Notes: generated by a model from the sequence alone, not told the origin. DNA of 64,000 nt from Hylemonella sp. (GCA_030695415.1 JAUYQZ010000044.1:1-64000), one strand, 5' to 3'. Positions 10,737 to 20,812 are shown, counted from the first letter of the stretch. Made by a program: numbers and translations.

Positions 10737-13583
10737 ATGACTGAAAAAGCTGATTACCGCGCCACGCTGAACCTGCCCGACACGCCCTTCCCCATGCGCG
10801 GCGACCTGCCCAAGCGCGAGCCGGGCTGGGTGAAGGCATGGGACGAACAGGGCCTGTACAAGAAGCTGCGCGACGTGCGCCACGGCAAACCGAAGTTCAT
10901 CCTGCACGACGGTCCGCCCTATGCCAACGGCTCCATCCACATCGGCCACGCGGTCAACAAGATCCTCAAGGACATGATCGTCAAGGCGCGCCAGCTCAAA
11001 GGCATGGACGCGCAGTACATCCCGGGCTGGGACTGCCATGGCCTGCCCATCGAGAACGCCATCGAGAAGCTGCACGGCCGCAACCTGCCGCGCGACGAGA
11101 TGCAGGCCAGGAGCCGGGCGTTTGCCACCGAACAGATCGCCGGCCAAATGGCCGACTTCAAGCGCCTGGGTGTGCTGGGCCAGTGGGACAACCCTTACAA
11201 GACGATGAACTTCGTCAACGAGGCCGCCGAGATCCGCGCCTTCAAACGCGTGATGGAGCGCGGCTTCGTCTACCGTGGCCTCAAACCCGTCTACTGGTGC
11301 TTCGATTGCGGCTCCTCGCTGGCTGAGTTCGAGATCGAGTACCAGGACAAGAAGAGCAGCACGCTGGACGTGGGCTTCGAGTGCGCCGAGCCGGAGAAAC
11401 TGGCCGCTGCCTTCGGTTTGCCGAAGCTGGAGCAGCCGGCGTTTGCCGTGATCTGGACCACCACCGCCTGGACCATCCCCGCCAACCAGGCGCTCAACCT
11501 GAACCCCGAACTCGAGTACGCCCTGGTGCAGACCGAGCGTGGCCTGCTGGTGCTGGCGGCTGTGCTGGTCGAGAAATGCATGGAGCGTTTCAAGCTCACA
11601 GGCAAGGTGCTGGCCACCACTCTGGGCAAGAGCCTGGGGATGATCCACTTCAAGCATCCGCTCTACGACGCGGATGCTGGCTACCGCCGCCTCTCGCCCG
11701 TCTACCTGGCCGACTACGCCACCGCCGAGGACGGCACGGGTATCGTGCACTCCGCGCCCGCCTACGGCGTGGACGACTTCAACAGCTGTGTGGCCCACGG
11801 CATGGCCTACGACGACATCCTGAACCCGGTGCAGGGCAACGGCGCCTACGCCGCGGACTTCCCGCTCTTCGGCGGCCTCAACATCTGGAAGGCCGTGCCG
11901 GTGGTGCTGGAGGCGCTGAAGAATGCCGGGCGCCTGTTCGCCACGCAGGACATCACGCACAGCTACCCGCACTGCTGGCGCCACAAGACCCCGGTGATCT
12001 ATCGCGCCGCGGCCCAGTGGTTCGTGCGCATGGACGAGGGCACGGGCATCTTCACCAAGGACAAGGCCCCGCAGACGCTGCGCCAGATGGCGCTGGCCGC
12101 CATCGACGACACCAGCTTCTACCCCGAGAACGGCCGCACCCGCCTGCGCGACATGATCGCCAACCGGCCCGACTGGTGCATCTCGCGCCAGCGCAGCTGG
12201 GGCGTGCCCCTGCCCTTTTTGCTGGACGTGGACAGCGGCGAGCCGCATCCGCGCACGCCCGAGATCATCGACCTAGCGGCTGAAGTGGTCGAGCAAGGCG
12301 GGATCGAGGCCTGGAGCAAGCTCTCCACTGCCGAGATCCTGCAGCGCATCGGCGACAAGGGCGACGCCGCACAGTGGAGCAAGAGCACCGACATCCTGGA
12401 AGTCTGGTTTGACTCCGGAACCACGCACACCACCGTGCTCAAAACCTCGCACCCGCACAGCGGCCACGAGAGCGGCCCCGAGGCCGACCTCTATCTGGAA
12501 GGCCACGACCAGCACCGCGGCTGGTTCCATTCCTCGCTGCTCACCGCCTGCGCCATGTACGGCCGCGCGCCCTACCGTGGACTGCTGACCCACGGCTTCA
12601 CCGTGGACGGCCAGGGCCGCAAGATGAGCAAGAGCGTGGGCAACGTCGTCGCCCCGCAGCAGGTCAGCGAGAAGATGGGCGCCGAGATCATCCGCCTGTG
12701 GTGCGCCGCCACCGACTATTCGGGCGACCTGGGCATCGACGACAAGATCCTGGCGCGCGTGGTGGACACCTACCGCCGCATCCGCAACACGCTCAAGTTC
12801 CTCCTGGCCAACGTCAGCGACTTCGATCCAAAGAAGGACGCGGTGCCGCTGGACCAGATGCTGGAGATCGACCGCTACGCACTGAGCCGCGCCGCCGAGC
12901 TGCAGGCCGAGATCCTGGCGCACTACGAGGTCTACGAATTCCACCCGGTGGTGGCCAAGCTGCAGGTCTACTGCTCGGAAGACCTGGGTGCCTTCTACCT
13001 GGACGTGCTGAAAGACCGCCTGTACACCACGGCGCCGAAATCGCTGGCCCGCCGCAGCGCCCAGACCGCGCTGCACCAGATCACCCAGGCCATGCTGCGC
13101 TGGATGGCGCCCTTCCTGAGCTTCACGGCCGAGGAAGCCTGGCAGGTGATCGGCTCGTCCGAGTCGATCTTCATGGAAACCTATGTCGAGCTGGGTCAGC
13201 CCGACGCAGCGCTGCTGGCCAAGTGGGGCGATATCCAGCAAGTTCGGGACATAGTCAACAAGAAGATCGAGGAGAAACGCGCCGACGGACAGATCGGCTC
13301 CTCGCTCCAGGCCAACGTATCCATCAAGTGCGGTGACCCCATCTACACCGAGCTTCTGGCGCTGGCCGACGACCTGAAGTTCGTACTCATTACATCCAAA
13401 TCCGCACTCGTACATGTCGAAGGCAGTGGCCTAACTGTGGAAGTCATCCCCTCCAAAGACGAGAAGTGCGAGCGCTGCTGGCACTACCGCGAGGACGTCG
13501 GTATCGATGCCGCCCACCCCACGCTGTGCGGCCGTTGCACCGGCAACCTCTACGGCCAGGGTGAAGAGCGGCGCTATGCTTGA
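10737..13583 (+). CDS. ileS: Isoleucyl-tRNA synthetase
   Basis: IleS charges tRNA-Ile. The 948-residue class I synthetase shows the HIGH signature in [14 protein letters not shown] near residue 60, the KMSKS loop in [10 protein letters not shown] near residue 625, the CP1 editing domain between, and the C-terminal zinc knuckle [12 protein letters not shown] with CGRCTGN. Length is normal for the bacterial type. It is the middle gene of ribF-ileS-lspA and is separated from lspA by a repeat-containing 89-bp gap. Confidence 0.98.
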   Translation: MTEKADYRATLNLPDTPFPMRGDLPKREPGWVKAWDEQGLYKKLRDVRHGKPKFILHDGPPYANGSIHIGHAVNKILKDMIVKARQLKGMDAQYIPGWDCHGLPIENAIEKLHGRNLPRDEMQARSRAFATEQIAGQMADFKRLGVLGQWDNPYKTMNFVNEAAEIRAFKRVMERGFVYRGLKPVYWCFDCGSSLAEFEIEYQDKKSSTLDVGFECAEPEKLAAAFGLPKLEQPAFAVIWTTTAWTIPANQALNLNPELEYALVQTERGLLVLAAVLVEKCMERFKLTGKVLATTLGKSLGMIHFKHPLYDADAGYRRLSPVYLADYATAEDGTGIVHSAPAYGVDDFNSCVAHGMAYDDILNPVQGNGAYAADFPLFGGLNIWKAVPVVLEALKNAGRLFATQDITHSYPHCWRHKTPVIYRAAAQWFVRMDEGTGIFTKDKAPQTLRQMALAAIDDTSFYPENGRTRLRDMIANRPDWCISRQRSWGVPLPFLLDVDSGEPHPRTPEIIDLAAEVVEQGGIEAWSKLSTAEILQRIGDKGDAAQWSKSTDILEVWFDSGTTHTTVLKTSHPHSGHESGPEADLYLEGHDQHRGWFHSSLLTACAMYGRAPYRGLLTHGFTVDGQGRKMSKSVGNVVAPQQVSEKMGAEIIRLWCAATDYSGDLGIDDKILARVVDTYRRIRNTLKFLLANVSDFDPKKDAVPLDQMLEIDRYALSRAAELQAEILAHYEVYEFHPVVAKLQVYCSEDLGAFYLDVLKDRLYTTAPKSLARRSAQTALHQITQAMLRWMAPFLSFTAEEAWQVIGSSESIFMETYVELGQPDAALLAKWGDIQQVRDIVNKKIEEKRADGQIGSSLQANVSIKCGDPIYTELLALADDLKFVLITSKSALVHVEGSGLTVEVIPSKDEKCERCWHYREDVGIDAAHPTLCGRCTGNLYGQGEERRYA

Positions 13584-13585
13584 CG

Positions 13586-13663
13586 CCGTTCACCCTGAGC
13601 CTGTCGAAGGGCTCTGTGTTTACCACTCTGACGCCGGGGCTTCGACGAGCCCGGCCCGAACGG
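13586..13663. repeat. Imperfect palindromic (REP-like) element between ileS and lspA
   Basis: The left arm contains CACCCTGAGCCTGTCGAAGG and the right arm GGCTTCGACGAGCCCGGCCC followed by GAACGG. They are partly complementary. The left arm is the repeat core seen in many proteobacterial genomes. Here it lies inside a likely operon, just before the lspA start. Confidence 0.65.
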
Positions 13664-13672
13664 ATGTATACG

Positions 13673-14173
13673 ATGCCGCGTAAACCCGCCTCCGGTGCCG
13701 CCGGCCTGCTGAAGTGGCTGGGCCTGGCCTTCCTGATCCTGGTCCTTGACCAGATCACCAAAGCCCTGATCCTGGTCTACTACCACCCGGGCGAGAGCAC
13801 CTACCTCACCGACTTCCTCAACATCGTGCGCGTGCACAACCGCGGCGCGGCCTTTTCTTTCCTCGCCGGGGCCGACGGCTGGCAACGCTGGCTGTTCGTG
13901 GGCATCGGTGTGGCCGCCACGGGCTTCATCATCTACCTGCTGCTGGCCCATGCTGGCCAGCGTCTGTTCTGCTTCGCGCTGACGCTCGTCATGGGCGGCG
14001 CCGTTGGCAATGTGGTGGACCGCCTGCTGCACGGCTATGTGGTCGATATGGTCGACTTCCACATCGGCCGCTGGCACTTCCCGGCCTTCAACGTGGCGGA
14101 CAGCGCCATCACCCTGGGGGTGATCTTCCTGCTGCTCGACGAGTTCCTCCGGGTGCGGCGCGCCCGCGCCTGA
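13673..14173 (+). CDS. lspA: Lipoprotein signal peptidase (signal peptidase II)
   Basis: LspA removes the signal peptide of diacylglyceryl-modified prolipoproteins in the inner membrane. The 166-residue protein has four hydrophobic segments. Its catalytic aspartates are in [18 protein letters not shown] and [12 protein letters not shown]. The N-terminal [12 protein letters not shown] and the [14 protein letters not shown] block are diagnostic. The open frame extends upstream through the palindromic repeat; I place the start at ATG 13673 because homologues begin just before the first membrane helix. ATG 13664 is an alternative. Confidence 0.95.
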   Translation: MPRKPASGAAGLLKWLGLAFLILVLDQITKALILVYYHPGESTYLTDFLNIVRVHNRGAAFSFLAGADGWQRWLFVGIGVAATGFIIYLLLAHAGQRLFCFALTLVMGGAVGNVVDRLLHGYVVDMVDFHIGRWHFPAFNVADSAITLGVIFLLLDEFLRVRRARA

Positions 14174-14197
14174 GCCCAGCAGCCTGACACTTCGACC

Positions 14198-15901
14198 ATG
14201 AACACTTCAGCGGTCCACGGTGTCAGGCGCAGCAGTCTGGGTCGGCTGAACGAGATAGCCGGCGTGCTGGTGCGCCACGGCCTGGGCGAGCTGGTCCGCC
14301 GCTGGGGGCTGGCCGAGGTGCTGGACAAGGCGGGCCATCGCCTGCACTGGGACCACGCCGCCGATCTGGCCCATCTCTCCCCGCCCGTGCAGCTGCGCCA
14401 GGCCCTGGAGGAACTGGGCCCCACCTTCGTCAAGCTCGGCCAGATCCTGGCCGGCCGGGCCGACATGTTCGGGCCCGAGTGGATCGCCGAATTCGAGAAA
14501 CTGCACAGCCATGTGCCGGCCCTGCCGCTGGACGCGCTGCGCGCGCAGCTGCGTGAAGACCTGGGCGAGGAGCCCGAGGCCGTGTTTGCCAGCTTCGACC
14601 CCGAGCCGCTGGCGGCCGCCTCCATCGCCCAGGTGCACCGCGCCCAACTGAAGGACGGCAGCGAAGTCGTCGTCAAGATCCGCCGCCCCGGCATCCGCGA
14701 GGTGATCGAAGCCGACCTGCGCCTGCTCGACCGCCTGGCCGCGCTGGCCGAGGCCGAACTGCCCGCGCTCGCGCCCTACCGGCCGCGCCAGCTGCTGCGC
14801 GAGTTCGGCCGCTCCCTGCAGCGCGAGCTGGACCTGGCCGGTGAATGCCGCCACGCCGAGCGCCTGGCGCGCAACATGGCGGCCTTGCCCTTCGTGCAGA
14901 TCCCGCGCATCCACTGGGCCTGGACCCGCGAACGCGTCAATGTGCAAGACTATGTCGACGGCATCGCCGGTCACGACCTGGCGCAGCTCGACGCCGCCGG
15001 CCTGGACCGCCGGCTGCTGGCCCGGCGAGGCGCGCAGGCCGTGCTGAAGATGATCGTCGAGGACGGCTTCTTCCATGCCGACCCGCACCCGGGCAACGTG
15101 TTCTACCTGCCGGACAACCGCCTGGCCTTCATCGACTTCGGCATGGTGGGGCATCTCTCCATGCGCCGGCGCCAGCAGCTGCTCAAGCTGCTGCTGGGCC
15201 TGGTGCAGCGCGAAACGCAGACGGTGGTGGACGTGCTGCTGGACTGGACACGCGACGGCCACAGCGTCCCGGTGGAACGGCTGGAAAGCGACATCGAAGC
15301 CTTCATCGACCAGTACCACGGCACGCCTCTGGCAGAACTGAGCCTGGGCCGCATGCTGGTAGACGTCACCGCCATCCTGCGCGAAAACCACCTGGCCCTG
15401 CCGGCCGACCTGGCCCTGTTGATCAAGGCGTTCATCACCCTCGAAGGCCTGGGTCGCAGTCTGGACCCGGACTTCAACATGACGGGTGAAGCCCTGCCCC
15501 TGCTGCGGCAGGTGGTTCGCGCACGCTACCAGCCCCGGGCGCTCGTCGGGCGCGCCTGGAGCTCCTGGCGGAGCCTGCTCGACGCGGCCGAGCAGCTGCC
15601 ACAGGATCTCTCGCGCCTGATGCGCCGTGCGCGCCATGGCCATCTGGGCCTGGACATCGAGAGCCGCTCGCTGCGCCACGTGGGCAAGCAACTCGACCGT
15701 GCGGCCAACCGTCTCTCGCTGGCCTTGATCATTGCGGCCCTCATCGTCGGCTCCTCCATCGTCATGACAGTGGGCGGCGGCCCCACCCTGCTGGGCCTGC
15801 CGGCCTTCGGCCTGCTCGGTTTCATCGGCGCTGCCGTCGGCGCGATCTGGCTGGGCCGCGCGATCTGGCGCAGCAATCGGCACGAGGACGACGATCTTTA
15901 G
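14198..15901 (+). CDS. AarF/UbiB (ABC1) family atypical kinase
   Basis: The 567-residue protein belongs to the UbiB/ABC1 protein-kinase-like family linked to ubiquinone synthesis. The family hallmarks are visible: FVKLGQILAGR (KxGQ, about residue 80), the alanine-rich nucleotide loop AAASIAQVHRA, VVKIRRPG with the lysine, FFHADPHPGN as catalytic loop, and LAFIDFGMVG as metal loop. Two hydrophobic C-terminal helices (LIIAALIVGSSIVM and LLGLPAFGLLGFIGAAVGAIW) anchor it to the membrane, as in UbiB. It could be UbiB itself or a paralogue; no ubi genes are adjacent, so I give no symbol. Confidence 0.88.
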   Translation: MNTSAVHGVRRSSLGRLNEIAGVLVRHGLGELVRRWGLAEVLDKAGHRLHWDHAADLAHLSPPVQLRQALEELGPTFVKLGQILAGRADMFGPEWIAEFEKLHSHVPALPLDALRAQLREDLGEEPEAVFASFDPEPLAAASIAQVHRAQLKDGSEVVVKIRRPGIREVIEADLRLLDRLAALAEAELPALAPYRPRQLLREFGRSLQRELDLAGECRHAERLARNMAALPFVQIPRIHWAWTRERVNVQDYVDGIAGHDLAQLDAAGLDRRLLARRGAQAVLKMIVEDGFFHADPHPGNVFYLPDNRLAFIDFGMVGHLSMRRRQQLLKLLLGLVQRETQTVVDVLLDWTRDGHSVPVERLESDIEAFIDQYHGTPLAELSLGRMLVDVTAILRENHLALPADLALLIKAFITLEGLGRSLDPDFNMTGEALPLLRQVVRARYQPRALVGRAWSSWRSLLDAAEQLPQDLSRLMRRARHGHLGLDIESRSLRHVGKQLDRAANRLSLALIIAALIVGSSIVMTVGGGPTLLGLPAFGLLGFIGAAVGAIWLGRAIWRSNRHEDDDL

Positions 15902-16004
15902 TCATTTCGTCTCAGCGTTTCCCCTCATCAAAAAATAAACCCCCAGTTTCCATACCAGTTGTCGAAAACAGTGCAGAGGCGGTCTTTCCCTGAGAAATAC
16001 CGTG

Positions 16005-16023
16005 CTTGGGCGATGCGCCCAAG
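16005..16023 (+). promoter_or_regulatory. Hairpin in the flagellin leader
   Basis: CTTGGGCG and CGCCCAAG form a perfect 8-bp stem with the loop ATG, 35 bases before the flagellin start. There is no T-run, so it is not a terminator. The 3' side runs into AGGGA, which resembles a CsrA-type GGA site. Function is unproven. Confidence 0.35.
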
Positions 16024-16058
16024 GGACCTGCCACTGAACTGGAGCAACGGGAACTGTC

Positions 16059-17756
16059 ATGGGGATGGTGATCAACACCGGCATCTTGTCGCTGACGGCC
16101 CAGAGAAATCTGGGGACCAGTCAGTCGGCGCTTGCCTCGTCGATCCAGAGGCTGTCGAGCGGACTGCGCATCAACAGTGCCCGCGACGACGCAGCCGGCC
16201 TCGCCATTTCCGAACGCTTTACCAGCCAGATCCGCGGCCAGAACCAGGCCATCCGCAACGCCAATGACGGCATCTCCATGCTGCAGACGGCCGAGGGCGC
16301 CACCTCCACCATTGCCGGCAATCTGCAGCGCATCCGCGAGCTGGCGGTGCAATCGGCCAATGCCACCAACTCGGCCTCCGACCGGCAGGCGCTGCAACAG
16401 GAGGTCAACCAGCTTGCGTCCGAGATCGAACGCATCAGCGTGGCCACCGAGTTCAACAGCCAGAAGATCTTCGACCAGGTCCGCAACAAGCAGACCGGCT
16501 ACGCTGACACCACCAAGGATGCCATCCTGGAAGGCCTGGAGGGTGGCTGGCTGGAGATCTCCGAAGAGATGATCCGCAAGCAGTACGGCATCTCTGCCGG
16601 CGGCAATGCCATCAGCATCGAACTCAGCACATTCACAGACGGCGCCGGCAACACGGCGGCGCGGGTCGTCTCCTCGGTAGGAGCGACCGGCCCGGGCACC
16701 GACATCAAACTCCAGGTCGACCTGGCCGACTTCGCAACGCCCAACCTGCCCAATGGCGGAACCGCACCCTATTACAGCGACCGCATCATCGCGCACGAGA
16801 TGGTGCACGCCATCATGGCCACCGGCAAGAGTTGGGGCGAACTGGCCAACGACGGCAGTGCGACCTGGCTCCTCGAAGGTGCCGCTGAGTTCATCAATGG
16901 TGCCGAGGAGCGCATCCAGGCCGACACCGTGGCCGCCACCTTGGCCGACGACATCACCGTCTGGGGCAGTGCCAGCGTCGACTACTCGTCGGCTTACGTC
17001 GCCGTGCGTTACCTGCACGAGAAGATCCAGGCCGCTGGCGGCAAAGGCGTTCAGGATGTGCTGCAGTACCTGCAGAACACCGCCGGCCAGACCCTCAACA
17101 GCGCCATTGCCAATGCCAGCAGCGGCGCCTACGCCAGCCAGGCCGCCTTCGTGGCCGACTACAACACCAACAAGGCCGCGTTCGTCGCCGGTTTCAACTT
17201 CAGCAATACAGACACCGGCGCCATCGGCGGTCTGGACGTGGACAATGGCGCCCTGCTCACCGCCGAGAGCGTGGTGCAGGATTTTGGCAACCGCAGCGGG
17301 CGGGACGTGCTCAGCGGCTTCGCCGAGACCTGGGAAGAGGTGAGCAAGGCCGGCGGCACCGGCAATTACATGTCCTTCCAGGTCGGCGCCAACGCGGGCC
17401 AGACCATCGACACCGCCATTGGCGGCATGAACCTGGGCTCACTGGGCCTGAGCACGGTGGACATCACGACCGTGGACGGCTCCAGCCTGGCGATGCGGCG
17501 TATCGACAAGGCGCTGGACTACGTGAATGGCACGCGCGCCAAACTGGGCGCGCAGATGTCACGCTTCGAGACCACGGTCAACAACCTGCAGGTGAGCAGC
17601 GAAAACATGTCGGCCAGCCGCTCCCGCGTGCTGGACGCCGACTTCGCCAAGGAAACGGCCGCATTGTCACGCGCCCAGATCCTGCAGAACGCCGGCACGG
17701 CCATGGTGGCCCAGGCCAACCAGATGCCGCGCATGGTCCTCGCGCTGCTGCGCTAG
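16059..17756 (+). CDS. Flagellin with inserted zinc metalloprotease (flagellinolysin)
   Basis: The 565-residue protein has normal flagellin ends. Residues about 1-140 hold the D0/D1 helices (LNLGTSQ-like start, [20 protein letters not shown], the [11 protein letters not shown] block). Residues about 475-565 hold the C-terminal D1/D0 ([19 protein letters not shown] to [15 protein letters not shown]). The roughly 330-residue middle replaces the usual variable domain and contains [10 protein letters not shown] with zinc-ligand histidines H246 and H250 and catalytic E247, then [10 protein letters not shown], where E273 fits the third ligand as in gluzincin collagenases. This is the flagellinolysin architecture, reported to assemble proteolytic filaments. 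No other flagellar gene lies within this window. The start is ATG 16059, with ATG 16065 as an alternative. Confidence 0.93.
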   Translation: MGMVINTGILSLTAQRNLGTSQSALASSIQRLSSGLRINSARDDAAGLAISERFTSQIRGQNQAIRNANDGISMLQTAEGATSTIAGNLQRIRELAVQSANATNSASDRQALQQEVNQLASEIERISVATEFNSQKIFDQVRNKQTGYADTTKDAILEGLEGGWLEISEEMIRKQYGISAGGNAISIELSTFTDGAGNTAARVVSSVGATGPGTDIKLQVDLADFATPNLPNGGTAPYYSDRIIAHEMVHAIMATGKSWGELANDGSATWLLEGAAEFINGAEERIQADTVAATLADDITVWGSASVDYSSAYVAVRYLHEKIQAAGGKGVQDVLQYLQNTAGQTLNSAIANASSGAYASQAAFVADYNTNKAAFVAGFNFSNTDTGAIGGLDVDNGALLTAESVVQDFGNRSGRDVLSGFAETWEEVSKAGGTGNYMSFQVGANAGQTIDTAIGGMNLGSLGLSTVDITTVDGSSLAMRRIDKALDYVNGTRAKLGAQMSRFETTVNNLQVSSENMSASRSRVLDADFAKETAALSRAQILQNAGTAMVAQANQMPRMVLALLR

Positions 17757-17790
17757 AACGCAGTCTCGCTTGGGCGCCGCAGCGGCCGCT

Positions 17791-18786
17791 TCACAGCGTG
17801 AGGATGGTGCTGCCCGTGGTCTTGCGGGCTTCCAGGTCGCGGTGCGCCTGCTGCACCTGCTCCAGCGGGAAGCGCTGGGCGATGTGGATCTTCACCTTGC
17901 CGCTGCCCACCATGGCAAACAGGTCGTCAGCCATGGCCTGCGTGCTCTCGCGCGTGGCGATGTGGGTGAACAAGGTCTGACGCGTCACGTAGATCGACCC
18001 CTTGGCGCCCAGGCTGCCGGGCGCAAAGGGCGGCACCACGCCCGATGCGTTGCCAAAGCTGGCCATCAGGCCGAAGGGGCGCAGGCAGTCCAGCGACTTG
18101 TCCCAGGTGTCCTTGCCCACCGAGTCGTACACCACCTTCACGCCCTTGCCGCCGGTGATTTCCTTCACGCGCGCCTGGAAGTCCTCGGTCGCGTAGTTGA
18201 TCACGTGCGCCGCACCGTTGGCCTTCGCCAGCGCGCACTTGGCGTCCGAGCCGGCGGTGCCGATCAGCTGCAGGCCCAGGGCCTTCGCCCACTGGCAGGC
18301 GATCAGGCCCACGCCACCAGCGGCCGCGTGGAAGAGGATGTGATCACCGGGCTGCAGCCCTTCGACGGGGCGCGTCTTGTTGAGCAGGTACTGCACCGTC
18401 AGGCCCTTGAGCATCATGGCCGCGCCGGTGTCGAAGTCGATGTTATCGGGCAGCTTGCAGACGCACTTGGCCGGCATCACGCGCACTTCGCAGTAGGCGC
18501 CCGGCGGCTGGCTGGCATAGGCGGCACGGTCGCCCGCCTTCAGGTGCGTGACGCCCTCGCCCACCGCCTCGACGATGCCCGAGGCCTCCATGCCCAACTG
18601 TGCCGGCATGGACAGCGGGTACACACCGGAGCGCTGGTAGACATCCAGAAAGTTCAGGCCGCAGGCCTTGTGGCGAATGCGGATCTCGCCCGGGCCGGGG
18701 TCACCCACCATCACCTCGACGATCTTGAGCTGCTCGGGGCCGCCATGCTGGTCGATGCGCACGGCGCGGGAAGAGATCTGGGTCAT
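17791..18786 (-). CDS. Zinc-free quinone oxidoreductase (MDR family)
   Basis: The 331-residue medium-chain reductase should reduce quinones or enones with NADPH in the cytoplasm. The N-terminal GroES-like domain (GPGEIRIRHKACGLNFLDVY) lacks the zinc-ligand cysteines of alcohol dehydrogenases. The nucleotide-binding Rossmann motif is AAAGGVGLIACQWAKALG, and the ending ARKTTGSTILTL is typical of Qor. MTQISSR at 18786 is preferred over an ATG five codons upstream because GGAGA lies eight bases before it. It converges with the flagellin gene with a gap of 34 bases and no clear terminator. Confidence 0.9.
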   Translation of the reverse strand: MTQISSRAVRIDQHGGPEQLKIVEVMVGDPGPGEIRIRHKACGLNFLDVYQRSGVYPLSMPAQLGMEASGIVEAVGEGVTHLKAGDRAAYASQPPGAYCEVRVMPAKCVCKLPDNIDFDTGAAMMLKGLTVQYLLNKTRPVEGLQPGDHILFHAAAGGVGLIACQWAKALGLQLIGTAGSDAKCALAKANGAAHVINYATEDFQARVKEITGGKGVKVVYDSVGKDTWDKSLDCLRPFGLMASFGNASGVVPPFAPGSLGAKGSIYVTRQTLFTHIATRESTQAMADDLFAMVGSGKVKIHIAQRFPLEQVQQAHRDLEARKTTGSTILTL

Positions 18787-18907
18787 GTGTCGTGTCTCCA
18801 TTTATGATGCACAAAATTCTACGTGAGCATACGACTACCTGCCGGCCGCCAGGCTATGCCATCCGGGTGATGGCCGCCACAACGTCGACTTGCTACAGTG
18901 CCAACGC

Positions 18908-19813
18908 ATGCAAACCCGCCTGACTTCCTCCACCGCCCTGCTCCTGACCCTCCCGCCCCTCATGTGGGCTGGCAATGCCGTGGTGGGCCGCATGGCAGCT
19001 GAACTGGTACCACCCATGATGCTCAACCTGCTGCGCTGGGCGCTCGCCGGCCTGATCCTGCTGCCGCTGGCGGCCTGGGTGCTGCGTCGTGACAGCGGCC
19101 TGTGGCAGAACTGGCGGCGTTTCTCCATGCTGGGCCTGGTCAGTGTGGGCGCCTACAACGCATTGCAGTACCTGGCGCTCAAGACCTCCTCGCCGATCAA
19201 CGTGACGCTGGTGGCGGCCAGCATGCCGATATGGATGCAGCTCATCGGGCGCCTGTTCTTCGCAGCGCCGGTGTCAAGGCGCCAGTTGCTGGGCGCCCTG
19301 CTCTCGATCAGCGGGGTGCTGCTGGTGCTCAGCCGCGGCCAGCTCCAGACGCTGCTGCAGGTCCAGTTGCTGCCGGGCGACATCTACATCCTGATCGCGG
19401 CCGTCTGCTGGGCCTTCTACAGCTGGATGCTGGCACGCCCGGGGGGCGAGCCCGATGCCATCCGCAGTGACTGGGCGGCCTTCCTGCTGGCGCAGATCGT
19501 CTTCGGTCTGGCCTGGTCGGCGCTGTTCGCTGCGGGCGAATGGGCCGTGGTGGACCAGCCCATCGTCTGGGGCTGGCCGCTGCTGCTGGCACTGGTCTTC
19601 GTGGCCGTTGGCCCTGCCCTGCTGGCCTACCGCGCCTGGGACATCGGCGTGCGACGTGCCGGCCCCACCGTCGCCAGCTTCTTCGGCAACCTGACGCCGC
19701 TGCTCGCGGCACTGATGTCGGCCGCCTTGCTGGGCGAGTTGCCGCAGCTGTACCACGGCGCCGCCTTCGTGCTCATCGTCTGCGGCATCGTGGTGTCGTC
19801 AGCACGGCGATAA
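18908..19813 (+). CDS. EamA/DMT-family transporter
   Basis: This is a 301-residue inner-membrane protein with ten hydrophobic segments in two EamA repeats (first LPPLMWAGNAVVGRMAAELVPP, second ILIAAVCWAFYSWMLARP). The family exports metabolites such as amino acids or purines, and the substrate cannot be read from sequence. The start is ATG 18908; the open frame before it begins only with TTG. It diverges from the quinone reductase gene. Confidence 0.88.
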   Translation: MQTRLTSSTALLLTLPPLMWAGNAVVGRMAAELVPPMMLNLLRWALAGLILLPLAAWVLRRDSGLWQNWRRFSMLGLVSVGAYNALQYLALKTSSPINVTLVAASMPIWMQLIGRLFFAAPVSRRQLLGALLSISGVLLVLSRGQLQTLLQVQLLPGDIYILIAAVCWAFYSWMLARPGGEPDAIRSDWAAFLLAQIVFGLAWSALFAAGEWAVVDQPIVWGWPLLLALVFVAVGPALLAYRAWDIGVRRAGPTVASFFGNLTPLLAALMSAALLGELPQLYHGAAFVLIVCGIVVSSARR

Positions 19814-19828
19814 AGGAAAGCACCCCCT

Positions 19829-19912
19829 GAGCGGCTCACGCCGCTCCCCCCTCTCTCGCCTGCGGCGGGAGGGGGGCGCACCCAGTGGCCTGGCCTAGCC
19901 AGTTCCACGGGT
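19829..19912. repeat. Intergenic repeat family 2, copy 1
   Basis: A small hairpin GAGCGG-CCGCTC is followed by a C-rich/G-rich stem and then CAGTGGCCTGGC, AGCC and GTTCCACGG. The same order (C-run, G-run, CAGTGGCC, GGC, AGCC, GTTCCACGG) recurs at 31336-31430. It occupies the gap between two converging genes and contains no ORF. Confidence 0.6.
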
Positions 19913-19991
19913 GCCCTGGTCTGGCGCCATGTGCCAGCGATCTATCGGGCGCCAGCCCTACGGTCATGCCTGAACCCATTGCCTTGTTCCC

Positions 19992-20027
19992 TTGACGTGC
20001 GAGCGGCTGACGCCGCTCACACGTCAA
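19992..20027 (-). terminator. Strong hairpin at the SDR stop codon
   Basis: TTGACGTG with CACGTCAA and GAGCGG with CCGCTC make a 14-bp stem with one mismatch, overlapping the SDR stop. It may end transcription or protect the 3' end, but it lacks a T-run. Its core nearly repeats the small hairpin at 19829. Confidence 0.45.
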
Positions 20028-20812
20028 TACGTTCCGGGATAGGCGCCGCCGTCGGCCAACACGTTCTGGCCGTTGATGTAGCCGCCGTGCTGGCTGCACA
20101 GGAAGGCGCAGATGGCGCCGAACTCCTCGGGCGTGCCGAAGCGCTGGGCCGGGATGGTCATGCGGCGGGCGTTGGCAATGTCCTCGATGGGCTTGCCGGT
20201 CTTCTGAGCCGCACCCGCCATGGTGTGCTTGAGGCGGTCGGTGTCGAAGGCGCCGGGCAGCAGGTTGTTGATGGTCACGCCCTTGGCCGCAATCCTGGCA
20301 TTGCGCGATACGCCGGCTACAAAACCGGTCAGGCCGCTGCGCGCACCATTGGACAGGCCGAGGATGTCGATGGGCGCTTTCACCGCGCTGGACGTGATGT
20401 TGACGATGCGGCCATAGCCACGCGCGGCCATGCCGTCCACCGTGGCCTTGATGAGCTCGATGGGCGTGAGCATGTTGGCGTCCACCGCCTTGATCCAGGT
20501 GTCGCGGTCCCAGTCGCGGAAGTCGCCGGGCGGCGGGCCACCGGCGTTGGTGACGACGATGTCGAAGTCCTTGCGCTGGGCAAAGATGGCGTCGCGCCCG
20601 GCCACGGTGGTGATGTCCACCGCCACGGCGATCACCTCCACGCCTTTGGCTTCAGCCTTGAGGCTGGCGGCGGCGGCGTTCAGCGCCTCGGCACCGCGCG
20701 CCACGATCACCACGTTGACGCCCTCACGCGCCAGCGCCTGCGCGCACCCGTAGCCCAAGCCCTTGCTCGCGCCACCAACCAGCGCCCACTTGCCTGCAAT
20801 TCCGAGATCCAT
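20024..20812 (-). CDS. Atypical short-chain dehydrogenase/reductase-like protein
   Basis: The 262-residue Rossmann-fold protein resembles 3-oxoacyl-ACP reductases: GGASKGLGYGCAQAL binds the cofactor, VVTNAGGPPPGD holds the NAG motif, and the C-terminal INGQNVLADGGAYPGTY is standard. The catalytic Ser is present (TSS at 140-142), but the expected Tyr is S154 and the expected Lys is R158 (LSNGARSG). So the usual YxxxK proton-relay is absent. The same SNGAR variant is, as I recall, common in a subgroup of Burkholderiales SDRs, so it is probably a real subfamily and not a mutation here. Substrate unknown. Confidence 0.85.
   Translation of the reverse strand: MDLGIAGKWALVGGASKGLGYGCAQALAREGVNVVIVARGAEALNAAAASLKAEAKGVEVIAVAVDITTVAGRDAIFAQRKDFDIVVTNAGGPPPGDFRDWDRDTWIKAVDANMLTPIELIKATVDGMAARGYGRIVNITSSAVKAPIDILGLSNGARSGLTGFVAGVSRNARIAAKGVTINNLLPGAFDTDRLKHTMAGAAQKTGKPIEDIANARRMTIPAQRFGTPEEFGAICAFLCSQHGGYINGQNVLADGGAYPGTY

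Noticed and set aside
9555-12248. 897-residue minus-strand open frame across ribF and ileS
   Set aside because: It is the antisense shadow of two conserved genes in GC-rich DNA; the protein is low-complexity and rich in His, Gln, Val and Ala.
13580-13672. Longer lspA start at TTG 13580
   Set aside because: It would translate the palindromic repeat and give an N-terminus unlike any LspA.
15936-15968. Possible sigma-28 promoter (TAAA and GTCGAAAA) before the flagellin
   Set aside because: The spacing is 21 bases rather than about 15 and the -10 match is weak.
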